A stretch of DNA of 36,667 bases, taken from assembly GCA_025062375.1 (NCBI GenBank), contig JANXAG010000017.1, forward strand, positions 1 to 36,667. The letters are read 5' to 3'. Numbering within the stretch: position 1 is the first letter of the stretch; the number at the start of each line of letters is the position of its first letter. The stretch is from Anaerolineae bacterium. GTDB taxonomy: Bacteria > Chloroflexota > Anaerolineae > SpSt-600. The notes below the pieces were generated by a model. That model was not told the DNA's origin. It did not search any database and worked only from the letters and a program-made list of their open reading frames with translations. The position numbers and the translations under genes were made by a program. Below are positions 1 through 7,794 of this stretch, piece after piece.

Positions 1-378
1 TTCGCCCCCTGAACCCCCAATTTTTCCCACCCTCGTGGGCTTAGGGTTTGCCACGGTTAAGGGTCCCCACTCGTGGGTGGTATGCAAAGGGTGGTTGATT
101 GCTCCCTTTTTAAGGTTTTTGGGGGATACCCCCGAAGGTTCCCCGAAATGGACCAGAGGACCCGATATGTCCCGGTCGAGGTTTTTCACTTTTACAAGCC
201 AGCAAAGCCAGGATTTCCCACGCCCTTTGTTTCCCAACACCGCCAGCACCAGAATTAATGCCTGAAGGTCAGTATGGTCCAGCCTTATGGTCAGGGTCTG
301 GAGATCTCGCTCACCTCCCAAAATACGCTCCGGCACCTGTGCCAGCGCAGTCCAATCCTGCGTCTGGGATATTGCCAT
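1..378 (-). CDS. unidentified ORF, partial (runs off left edge)
   Basis: A minus-strand frame stays open for 126 codons from ATG at 378 to the first base of the window, so the stop lies outside. The first half (MAISQTQDWTALAQVPERIL, then a leucine-rich stretch with IRLDHTDLQALILVLAVLG) looks like real protein. The second half is Pro/Gly/Lys-rich and unconvincing. It follows the broken TPR tail after 38 bases and could be a downstream partner or more debris of the same locus. No strong Shine-Dalgarno site is seen. I recognise no family. Confidence 0.35.
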   Translation of the reverse strand, partial: MAISQTQDWTALAQVPERILGGERDLQTLTIRLDHTDLQALILVLAVLGNKGRGKSWLCWLVKVKNLDRDISGPLVHFGEPSGVSPKNLKKGAINHPLHTTHEWGPLTVANPKPTRVGKIGGSGGE

Positions 379-416
379 CAGTGTTCCCCGTATGGGCTGG
401 TTTTTTCTCCTGCAGT

Positions 417-955
417 TTACTTTGCACCAGCAGCCTTGCGGAGATCTTGAGCTAACTGTGGAAGGCCAATCCGGTCAAAGATTCCTGCTGCCTGCAATAG
501 GTAGGGCCTGGCTTCCTCAATGCGACCCAGTTCGCGCAGAACCAGCCCGAAGTTACCCAGAGTAGCAGCAACGCCGTAGTGGTTGCCAATGGTCTGATGG
601 AAAGATATAGCCTGATTCAGGAAAACGCGGGCTTCCTCTTCTTGACCCTGCTGGAGGGTCAGCAGGCTCATAGAAGCTAAAGTATTGGCCTCCCCAAGCC
701 TATCGTCCACCTCCCGGAAAAGCTCAAGGGCCTTTTCGTAATACCCCAGGGCTTTGCCCATATCCTTCTGAAATCTATCCACATCACCAATGGCTCTGAG
801 AGTATTGACCTCCCTAAGTCTTTCGCTTACCCCCAGGAAAAGCTTAAGGGCCCTCTTGTAATACCCCAAGGCTTCGCCGTATTTACCCTGAATTCTATGG
901 ACTTCCCAATGACCATGAGAACATTGGCTTCCCCAAGCCTATCGCTCCATCAGCG
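417..955 (-). pseudogene. TPR tail of the CHAT/NB-ARC protein, frameshifted remnant
   Basis: Three tetratricopeptide units can be read on the minus strand, but in different frames. One piece (about 900-950) reads SDRLGEANVLMVIGK. After a frame change near 899-905 the text continues as HRIQGKYGEALGYYKRALKL and runs to a stop at 417, with further units such as GKALGYYEKALELFREVDDR. A one-base insertion near 903 would join these two pieces. The upstream CHAT/NB-ARC frame (stop at 964) is a third frame, so at least two lesions separate the parts. TPR repeats are the usual C-terminal sensor of CHAT/NB-ARC proteins, so I read this as the detached, decayed end of the neighbouring gene rather than an independent gene. 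Confidence 0.7.
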
Positions 956-963
956 GGCGCACT

Positions 964-2805
964 TTAGCGCACGATGGTGTCGCTCAGAATCTCTTTACGA
1001 TACAACTGGCCGGTCAGGGCGTAAATATTTTGCAGCAAAGCAGCCAGGTGCGGCAAACAGACCCGACCTTCCCAGCCTCTTTCATGCTCCAGGCCCCAAT
1101 CCAGCCAGGCCTCTATAGAGGGAAGTTCATAAGTGTAACGAGCGAAGAACAGAGATGCCGCCTCGCCACCCCGAATCAGTGCCTGGTCTAACGATATACC
1201 CCAGCCGACGTGTGGCTCTTCACCTTCTGCAACCCATTCCCTCGCCTGGCGCCCAAAATTGGGCTCTACACCTTCCTCAGAGAAGCCGCCGGGAAAAAGG
1301 GCCAGGTGTGGGTAGAAACGGGCTACTTCGGGGTTTCGCTCCTGCAACCGGCTGTAGCTCAGGCTGATGCCTGCCACCACGCTCCTCACTTCTTCAGGGT
1401 AATATGGGTCCTGCATAACCTGGTCCCACTTTTCCTTCAGATCTCGCCTCAGGGCTTTCAGGTCAGGACTCCGGGAATACCGCCAGGCCCTTGCCGTCAG
1501 GGTCACAGCACGGGGGATGAGGTCTGTATAAAACAGAAGTTCTTCCAAGTCCTCTGCTTCTATCCGTCCCCCTTCAGCTTGCGTGACGTTGGCCTCAACC
1601 AGGAAAAGAGCCAGTGCGGCTTCAGGAGTCAAACGGCGGAGTTTGTAACGGGGAAAAAAGGCGCTCCCCACATCCATCTGAGAGGTCACGATGATACAGG
1701 GGAAAGATGGGGCAGCAGCCAGTGCTTCCAGAAAGTCGCGGAAAGCTCTGCCACCGCGGAGGATCACATTTTCTGCTTCGTCCAGGATGAGGAGAAGCCC
1801 CTGGGGAAGAGCACCAGGAATACCCTCGGCCCAGAATCCTAATGCATTGGCAATTGCGATCCGGGCGCCGTCGGCGCTTGAGATATTACTCAGGTCTACA
1901 AAGATAACTTTTTCCGGCTCGGCTCTCCGGCGGGCCACAAGCCAGCGGGCAACTTCTTTAGCCAGTTCGGTCTTGCCCACGTCGCTTACACCCTGGATGA
2001 GGACAGCCCGGCGCTCCCGGGGTATATGCAGGATATCTCGCATCTGCTCCTCTCGGCCTACAAAGAGGAGAGGCCGTCGGTCAAAGAGGTGACGGCTCAG
2101 AGTCGGGAGGAGCCCTACCCGGACCTCCCTTTCCGGCAGCATGGGCCAGAGGACCTCGTCATGGTCGCGGTCCTTAGGGAAGAGCTGGAACTTAGGGGCC
2201 TCTGCTGCGGCCCCTTCTTTCCCTATCAGACAGCAAAGGTCCTCATCCAGCATGACAGCGCTCTGCCCGGCGCGAAAGGCTTCGGCAACAGTGTTACCGG
2301 TTAAGAGGGCCTCGTAGAAACGGCGTAAAAAGGCAATGGCAGCTAGCTGCCTTATTGTTTCCCCGACGTCTACAGCCACTATATGGGGTATGTTTAAAGC
2401 ATAGAGAGCGGCAGCCACGCTCTCCGAGTGGCAAGAAGTCACCACCGCCAGGCGAAATTCTAGTTCCGGGTGGCCAGCGAGGTTGAGGACCCTCTGAAGC
2501 TGAAGGCCGTTGAGGTGACGGGTGTTCCCAGCCTGGTCTTCAAAAATTAAATAGCCTTCAAGCATGTCCTCCGGTCTAGAGCCGTGGCCCAGATAGTGGA
2601 GCACGGAAAAACGAGGGCGGTCCCTGCGGGCCATGAGGGCGCTTATGGCTTCTACTTCAGCGATGTGCACGGTGAAAGTGGCCCGAACGTAGAGGGTTCG
2701 GAGGGCTTCCGTCAATTCATGGACTGCCCGGTCCACAGCCACGGGATTAGCCGTCAGCGGGCTGCTGACCAGGAACAGGATGTGTGGATGCTCCGATTGG
2801 TTCAT
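964..2805 (-). CDS. CHAT-domain protease with NB-ARC/AAA NTPase (tail truncated)
   Basis: About 613 residues. The N-terminal 200 residues are a caspase-like CHAT peptidase: the His is in LHYLGHGS (about residue 74) and the Cys in VVTSCHSES (about residue 125), the expected dyad. Then comes a STAND/NB-ARC-type NTPase with P-loop GVSDVGKTE (about 272-280) and Walker B LLLILDEAE (about 334-342). The rest is helical. In this family a C-terminal repeat domain senses a trigger and the NTPase oligomerises to switch on the protease, often in defence or programmed cell death. Here the repeats are out of frame downstream. I chose ATG 2805 because a GGGAG site precedes it; an upstream in-frame start at 2859 lacks one. 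It lies 74 bases after infA in the same direction. Confidence 0.8.
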   Translation of the reverse strand: MNQSEHPHILFLVSSPLTANPVAVDRAVHELTEALRTLYVRATFTVHIAEVEAISALMARRDRPRFSVLHYLGHGSRPEDMLEGYLIFEDQAGNTRHLNGLQLQRVLNLAGHPELEFRLAVVTSCHSESVAAALYALNIPHIVAVDVGETIRQLAAIAFLRRFYEALLTGNTVAEAFRAGQSAVMLDEDLCCLIGKEGAAAEAPKFQLFPKDRDHDEVLWPMLPEREVRVGLLPTLSRHLFDRRPLLFVGREEQMRDILHIPRERRAVLIQGVSDVGKTELAKEVARWLVARRRAEPEKVIFVDLSNISSADGARIAIANALGFWAEGIPGALPQGLLLILDEAENVILRGGRAFRDFLEALAAAPSFPCIIVTSQMDVGSAFFPRYKLRRLTPEAALALFLVEANVTQAEGGRIEAEDLEELLFYTDLIPRAVTLTARAWRYSRSPDLKALRRDLKEKWDQVMQDPYYPEEVRSVVAGISLSYSRLQERNPEVARFYPHLALFPGGFSEEGVEPNFGRQAREWVAEGEEPHVGWGISLDQALIRGGEAASLFFARYTYELPSIEAWLDWGLEHERGWEGRVCLPHLAALLQNIYALTGQLYRKEILSDTIVR

Positions 2806-2879
2806 TCCCCCACTCCCTTCAGGTGTTCGCCCTTTAACTCGCTCCTGGTTCAAATGCAAACCCTTAGCGTGAGTGCTCG

Positions 2880-3122
2880 TTACTTATATCGGTAAACAAT
2901 TCGCCCTCGGGTTAAATCGTAGGGTGAAAGCTCAACCCTTACCCTGTCGCCTACTAACACGTGGATATAGTACATGCGCATTTTGCCTGAAACGTGGGCG
3001 AGGACTTCATGGCCTGTGTCAAGCTTGACTTTGAACATGGCATTGGGTAAGGCCTGGATTACAGTGCCATCCATCTCCAGGGTTTCCCTTTTCTTCCTGG
3101 GCTCTTCTTTCTTAGGGTTCAT
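2880..3122 (-). CDS. infA: translation initiation factor IF-1
   Basis: 80 residues. It binds the 30S A site during initiation. The OB-fold core matches the family closely: [20 protein letters not shown], then [20 protein letters not shown] and the ending [11 protein letters not shown]. The N-terminus has an unusual basic, charged extension of about 16 residues ([16 protein letters not shown]) before the point where most IF-1 proteins begin. The start ATG at 3122 lies inside the last codons of ftsK and has a good AAGGAGG site 6 bases upstream, so the two genes overlap by 11 bases and are probably translationally coupled. infA is usually in a ribosomal protein operon (after secY/map); its place behind ftsK is unusual. 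Confidence 0.95.
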   Translation of the reverse strand: MNPKKEEPRKKRETLEMDGTVIQALPNAMFKVKLDTGHEVLAHVSGKMRMYYIHVLVGDRVRVELSPYDLTRGRIVYRYK

Positions 3123-5076
3123 CGGATTCCCCTCCTTTCATGGGTATATAGGCCCTGAGGTTTTCGTCGTAGCGGACATAGCCTTTCTCTTCCAAGGTTT
3201 CCATGAGGCGAGCAGCTTTAGGGTAGCCAAGCCGCAGCTTGCGTTGCAAAAGGGATATGGATAAACGCTGGTGGGAAGCCAAAAGCCCAAGGGCTTCTCT
3301 CACAAGTTCGTCTTCTTCCTCTTCCGGAATTTCCCTGCTCCACGGGGCAAAAGCTGACGCCTCAAAGGGCCTCCTGGCTCGCCAGAAATCCACCACCTTT
3401 TTCACTTCCTCCTTTGATACGTAGCAGCCTTGAACCCGTATCGGATAAGGGCGGTCGGGTGGGAGGAAGAGCATGTCTCCCTTCCCCAGGAGACGCTCAG
3501 CCCCGGCTGTGTCCAAGATAACCCTTGAATCTACCTGGCTGGTGACCAGGAAACTTATGCGGGCTGGAAAGTTGGCTTTTATAAGGCCGGTTATAACATC
3601 CACACTGGGCCTCTGGGTGCTCAAGACAATGTGTATTCCCGTAGCCCTGCTGAGCTGGGCCAGACGCGTGAGCTTCCCCTCCACCTCATCGGGGGCTGCC
3701 AACATGAGGTCTGCCAGCTCATCCACTATGAGCACTATCCAGGGCATTGGTTCCGGAGGGTGACCAGCATTATACTCTTCCAGGTTTCTGGCCCCCACCC
3801 TGGCAAACTCTTCATACCTTATCCCCATCTCTTTCACGAGCCAGTTCAGAGCCTTTATAGCCTCCCCAACCTCCACGATTACCGAGCCAAGAAGGTGTGG
3901 GAGGCCATTGAAGTGGACAAGTTCCACCCGCTTTGGGTCCACCAGGATCAGGCGAAGCCTTTCAGGAGGGTGCTGGCTTACAAGACAGACCACGATGGAA
4001 TTAATGCACACGCTTTTGCCAGAGCCCGTAGCTCCAGCTATTAAAAGGTGGGGCATGGAAGCAAGATCCGCCACCACCGGCGCTCCCGATACCCCTCTCC
4101 CCAGAGCCAGCTTTAAGGGGGATTTGTCCTGGCGGAACTCCCTGCTCTCCATCACTTCCCGCAGGGTTACCAGAGCTGGGTTCTGGTTAGGGACCTCAAT
4201 GCCAATGTAGGGGCGGCCTGGAACGGGTGCTTCTATGCGGATGGGAGCTGCCGAGAGGGCCAGAGCTATGTCATCGGCCAGGGCTACTATCTGGGCTACC
4301 CTCACCCGTGTACGCTGAACCTTTCCATCTTTACCCATCTTTTCCACAAACCCCGGCTCAACTCCGAACTGAGTGACCACAGGCCCAGGGTTTATGGCCA
4401 CGACCTTAGCCGGAATGTTGAAGTTGGCAAGGGTCCTTTCCAGAAGTTGAGCTTTCCGTTCCAGGTCCAGTTCCTTTGCCTTAGCGGCTCTGGGAGGGTT
4501 AAGGAGCTCCATGGGTGGAAGGTCCTTTGCGGGCTGAGGGGGTGGTCTCTCAGGCAATGGAGGCTGAGCTTTAGACTTCGCAGGAGAGGGTTTCGGACGG
4601 CGCTGGGTAGAAGGTTCGGGGGTTGGGGCCGGACGCTGGGAAGCTATCAGGTTTATTCCGAGGAAAACAAAAGCCAGAAGGGCCATAGCGCCACCCCATT
4701 TTCCTCCGATGCCTGCAAAAGAGGAAGATATAGCCCACCCTACGTAACCTCCCCCTCCGCCCTGATAGGCCAGGCTCAGTGGGTCAGGAGTAGGCCAGAG
4801 AAGGTGAATCAGAGCCAAGGAGGAGAAGAGGCAAAGTTCAAGGCCTGCTATCAGCCTCCAGGGGGGATCCTTTTTCCGAAGACTCCACCCCGAAAAGGCA
4901 AAGAGGAAAGAGGCCGGCACAGCCCCTAACCCGAAGAGGAATCGCCATCCTTTGCCGAACCAGTTCGTTATTATTCCCCCCTCCCAGGGCATAACGCTTA
5001 TAAAGCTCAGTATGCCCAGAGCCATCAAAGCGTAGGGGCCTGCGCCTCTAATTTTCCCGAAATCAATCCCCCTCAT
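3112..5076 (-). CDS. ftsK: DNA translocase FtsK/SpoIIIE
   Basis: 654 residues, compact for the family. The N-terminus has about four hydrophobic spans (residues 10-150), then a Pro-rich linker (about 155-200), the motor domain with Walker A GATGSGKS (about 348-355) and Walker [13 protein letters not shown] (about 445-456), and a C-terminal gamma winged helix (about residues 590-650, ending in an [14 protein letters not shown] hairpin) that reads polar KOPS-like sequences. The protein pumps chromosome ends through the division septum. Its ATG overlaps the stop of the S1-domain gene by four bases (ATGA), and infA starts inside its 3' end. All expected domains are present. A second FtsK-like gene lies at the right edge of the window. 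Confidence 0.95.
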   Translation of the reverse strand: MRGIDFGKIRGAGPYALMALGILSFISVMPWEGGIITNWFGKGWRFLFGLGAVPASFLFAFSGWSLRKKDPPWRLIAGLELCLFSSLALIHLLWPTPDPLSLAYQGGGGGYVGWAISSSFAGIGGKWGGAMALLAFVFLGINLIASQRPAPTPEPSTQRRPKPSPAKSKAQPPLPERPPPQPAKDLPPMELLNPPRAAKAKELDLERKAQLLERTLANFNIPAKVVAINPGPVVTQFGVEPGFVEKMGKDGKVQRTRVRVAQIVALADDIALALSAAPIRIEAPVPGRPYIGIEVPNQNPALVTLREVMESREFRQDKSPLKLALGRGVSGAPVVADLASMPHLLIAGATGSGKSVCINSIVVCLVSQHPPERLRLILVDPKRVELVHFNGLPHLLGSVIVEVGEAIKALNWLVKEMGIRYEEFARVGARNLEEYNAGHPPEPMPWIVLIVDELADLMLAAPDEVEGKLTRLAQLSRATGIHIVLSTQRPSVDVITGLIKANFPARISFLVTSQVDSRVILDTAGAERLLGKGDMLFLPPDRPYPIRVQGCYVSKEEVKKVVDFWRARRPFEASAFAPWSREIPEEEEDELVREALGLLASHQRLSISLLQRKLRLGYPKAARLMETLEEKGYVRYDENLRAYIPMKGGESDEP

Positions 5077-5930
5077 CTTTTCCTGATGATAGAATGGGGA
5101 ACCCTCCTTGTGCTGAGGCCAAGCTTGCGGTTCTTTTCGTCCACTTCCAGAACCTGGGCTATAACTTCGTCTCCTTCCTCCACCACGTTGCGGGGGTGAA
5201 TAAAGTTGCCTTCGGCCAGCTCGGAGACATGGATGAGACCTTCAAGCCCTCTCTCTACCTCCACAAAGACCCCAAAATCTACCACATTGGTCACTTTCCC
5301 TTTGACAATCTGACCCACTCTATACCGTTCTTCAACCCCAACCCAGGGGTCAGGCTGGAGCCTCTTTATGCTCAGAGCTATCTTCCTTTCCTGAGGGCTT
5401 ACATCCATGACCAGAACATCCACCTCCTGGCCCGGCTTCAAAACCTGGGAGGGGTGCTCGATCCTGTTCCAGGAAATCTCGGAAATGTGGACAAGGCCCT
5501 CAAGGCCACCGAGCTCCACAAAGGCGCCGAAAGGCCTGAGGGAGGTTACGATGCCCTTTAGGACCTGGCCCGGGCGTACCCTCTGCCAGAAGGCTTCCCC
5601 ATCTTTTTCCAGAAGGGCCTCCCTTTCCGATAGAACAAGCCTGTTGCGGTGGCGGTCCACTTCAATTATTTTGACTTTTACCCTTTCCCCTACCCACCCG
5701 GCCACGAAGGAAAGTCTTTCTTTGGGGGAAAGGCCGTAGGGGATGAAGGAAACCTGGGAGAAGGGGACAAATCCCTTGATACTGTTGAACTGGACTACAA
5801 AGCCTCCGCGGTTATACCCGACTATCGGTAATTCCAGGACAGCTCCGGCCTGATACAGCTGTTCCACTTCTTCCCAATCGGCGGGTGGTGTAAACTTTGC
5901 AGCTTCATCCATGAAGTTTTCCATTTCCAT
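5073..5930 (-). CDS. triple S1-domain RNA-binding protein (RpsA-like)
   Basis: 285 residues with three S1 OB-fold repeats: about 25-95 (LELPIVGYNRGGFVVQF), 105-180 (GIVTSLRPFGAFVELGGLEG) and 190-262 (GKVTNVVDFGVFVEVERGLE). It resembles short S1 proteins of Gram-positive bacteria and Chloroflexota rather than the six-repeat E. coli protein, and probably binds mRNA on the ribosome. I place the start at ATG 5930 because GGAGGGAGG stands just upstream; the open frame extends to 5978 but without such a site. The start lies 26 bases inside the end of the upstream sensor gene, and the stop overlaps ftsK by four bases. The product may therefore be co-regulated with cell-division and translation functions. 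Confidence 0.85.
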   Translation of the reverse strand: MEMENFMDEAAKFTPPADWEEVEQLYQAGAVLELPIVGYNRGGFVVQFNSIKGFVPFSQVSFIPYGLSPKERLSFVAGWVGERVKVKIIEVDRHRNRLVLSEREALLEKDGEAFWQRVRPGQVLKGIVTSLRPFGAFVELGGLEGLVHISEISWNRIEHPSQVLKPGQEVDVLVMDVSPQERKIALSIKRLQPDPWVGVEERYRVGQIVKGKVTNVVDFGVFVEVERGLEGLIHVSELAEGNFIHPRNVVEEGDEVIAQVLEVDEKNRKLGLSTRRVPHSIIRKR

Positions 5931-7791
5931 AGGCCTCCCTCCGTTCCATTTCTGCCAAGATTTTTGACACCTGTTCAATCGCTATCCTCTGCTTTCTGTA
6001 AAGGTCCGATTCGCTTATGGCCAGACGCTCCGCTATTTCCTTGGGGCGCTTGCCCTGAAGGTAGCGCATTTCCAGTATGTTATAAAGCACCCATTCTATG
6101 GAGCCTGCTGGCTGCCTGCCTTCGGGCTTGAGGGCTTCTATGGCCTCTTTCAGGACAACTCTCAGGGCTTTTACAGGATTACCGTCGTGTTCCTTGAGGG
6201 CTTTCTCCACCACTTTGAGCTTGAGGAGTGGGCTCTGGGCAAGCTTCGGGCCCACCCAGTAATTGCTCAGAGCTTCTTTAACCCACAACTGGTAATCGGG
6301 GCCGGCCAGCTCCAGGAGGGCTTCAGTTCCTCCGGCAGGCATAGTGTAAAGGGAGGCTTGCCACTGCCTTATGCTTTCCACATCAGGAATTATATGCCGA
6401 AGAGCCTCAAAGACCTTCTGCTGGAGGATTCTGTCCTCAAGAACCCTGGCAATCCTCTGCACCAGGGTTTCTAAGACCTCCAGCTCTTCAGATGAGAACT
6501 CAGCTTCAGAAGAAGGAGCTTCTATCACCAGCAGGCCAACTTCTTCCCCATTAACTTCAAGGGGTATTACCCAGAAGCCGATATTGTAAACGTTAAACCC
6601 TTCCATCAAGCTGATGGGAGAAGCTTTTTCCCGGTAGTTCGGAAGGGCTTGCAGAGCTTCGTTGATTCTGTAAAGGGGCCCGCAGCGAGCTTCTATAGAT
6701 TTGTTCCGTAAAGCTACAAATCCCCACCGAACTTTCAGCAGCTCGCACAAAGCCACCAGAATGCTTTCCAAAAATTGCTGAAGGTCAGTGGTGGTAAGCA
6801 ATCTGCTGTCCAGCTCCTGGATCCAGACAACCTCATCCCGATCGCGGCTGTATATTAAGCGATCAATGAAGGGTTTGGCCTTGTTTATGAGGATCTGGAG
6901 CAGGACCACCAGGATCACCACAGCGAAAATTGTTGCGGTTTCCCCTGGAAGGCCCAGGAAACTATCAACTTCCGAGAGGAGCAGTATCACCCCTATGACG
7001 CATATCCCCACGAAAGGCCCCCGCAGGAGGTAGTGGATAAGCTGGTGCTTTATAATCCGGTCAGGGGCCAGGGCACCATAATAGGCCACAACATAAGCCA
7101 TCACTATGAGCATAAGAGCTACTATGACATTACCCACCACCGAAAGGAAAAGGACCAGAGGAGGAGAAAGAAGCGCAGCAGTCCTCGAAAGGAGAAGGTA
7201 AGGGAAAACCCCTATGCCTGGTCCGACAAAGGCCCCCAGAAGGTAAGAAAGGCGCCGGCGAGTTGTAGAGGTGAAAGCTTTCTGCCTTGCCTTGTAGAGA
7301 ATGAAAAGGCTTGCCACGGAAGAAATCACAAAGAAAGCGGTGAAAATGGGGAAAATAGGGCCTGGGGTAAGGTGAACGAGCCCTCCGTGATACTTTCCAT
7401 CGTAGACCAGGAGGTCGCTCCTTAGAGCCAGCAGACAGAAAAGCAGGCTCATAAGGTATAGAAGCACCGAAATCCACCTCCGCAGGGAAGAGAAAGAACC
7501 TGAAGCCCTGAGAATGGCGCTGGCAAAATGGAAATAGGCCGCAGGAATGAAGGAAATGCCCAGCCATTGGAAACGCAACCAGGAAAAAGCTGTGGTCAGA
7601 TCCTCAACCTTAGGGATTACCAGGTCGCCGGAGTATACGGCTATGACGAAAGCCATCATAGCGCAGAAGGCCCTGGCCACAGGGTTCCGTAGATTTGTAG
7701 AAGCCACATAGGCCAGGAGAGAAAAGGCTACAAGCACAATCCCCGCTGAAAGGATAAAATTGATCTGCGTTAAAAAGTTCATTCCAGGCAT
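5905..7791 (-). CDS. membrane regulator: 7TM + GAF + C-terminal HTH
   Basis: 628 residues. The first ~300 residues hold about seven to nine hydrophobic spans, resembling the 7TM N-terminus found on some histidine kinases. A GAF-like sensor follows (about 325-465). The last 70 residues include a helix-turn-helix segment resembling sigma region 4 or LuxR (MRYLQGKRPKEIAERLAISE). There is no His-kinase H-box, ATP-binding G-box, cyclase or receiver domain. I infer a one-component membrane-tethered transcription regulator. The gene starts 3 bases after the GH3-like gene and overlaps the S1 gene at its 3' end. No ligand or target can be deduced from sequence. Confidence 0.75.
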   Translation of the reverse strand: MPGMNFLTQINFILSAGIVLVAFSLLAYVASTNLRNPVARAFCAMMAFVIAVYSGDLVIPKVEDLTTAFSWLRFQWLGISFIPAAYFHFASAILRASGSFSSLRRWISVLLYLMSLLFCLLALRSDLLVYDGKYHGGLVHLTPGPIFPIFTAFFVISSVASLFILYKARQKAFTSTTRRRLSYLLGAFVGPGIGVFPYLLLSRTAALLSPPLVLFLSVVGNVIVALMLIVMAYVVAYYGALAPDRIIKHQLIHYLLRGPFVGICVIGVILLLSEVDSFLGLPGETATIFAVVILVVLLQILINKAKPFIDRLIYSRDRDEVVWIQELDSRLLTTTDLQQFLESILVALCELLKVRWGFVALRNKSIEARCGPLYRINEALQALPNYREKASPISLMEGFNVYNIGFWVIPLEVNGEEVGLLVIEAPSSEAEFSSEELEVLETLVQRIARVLEDRILQQKVFEALRHIIPDVESIRQWQASLYTMPAGGTEALLELAGPDYQLWVKEALSNYWVGPKLAQSPLLKLKVVEKALKEHDGNPVKALRVVLKEAIEALKPEGRQPAGSIEWVLYNILEMRYLQGKRPKEIAERLAISESDLYRKQRIAIEQVSKILAEMERREAYGNGKLHG

Positions 7792-7794
7792 CCT

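Noticed and set aside
1210-1842. 210-codon plus-strand frame
   Set aside because: It is opposite the NB-ARC domain, whose motifs are clear; the plus-strand text is low-quality and Ser/Pro-rich.
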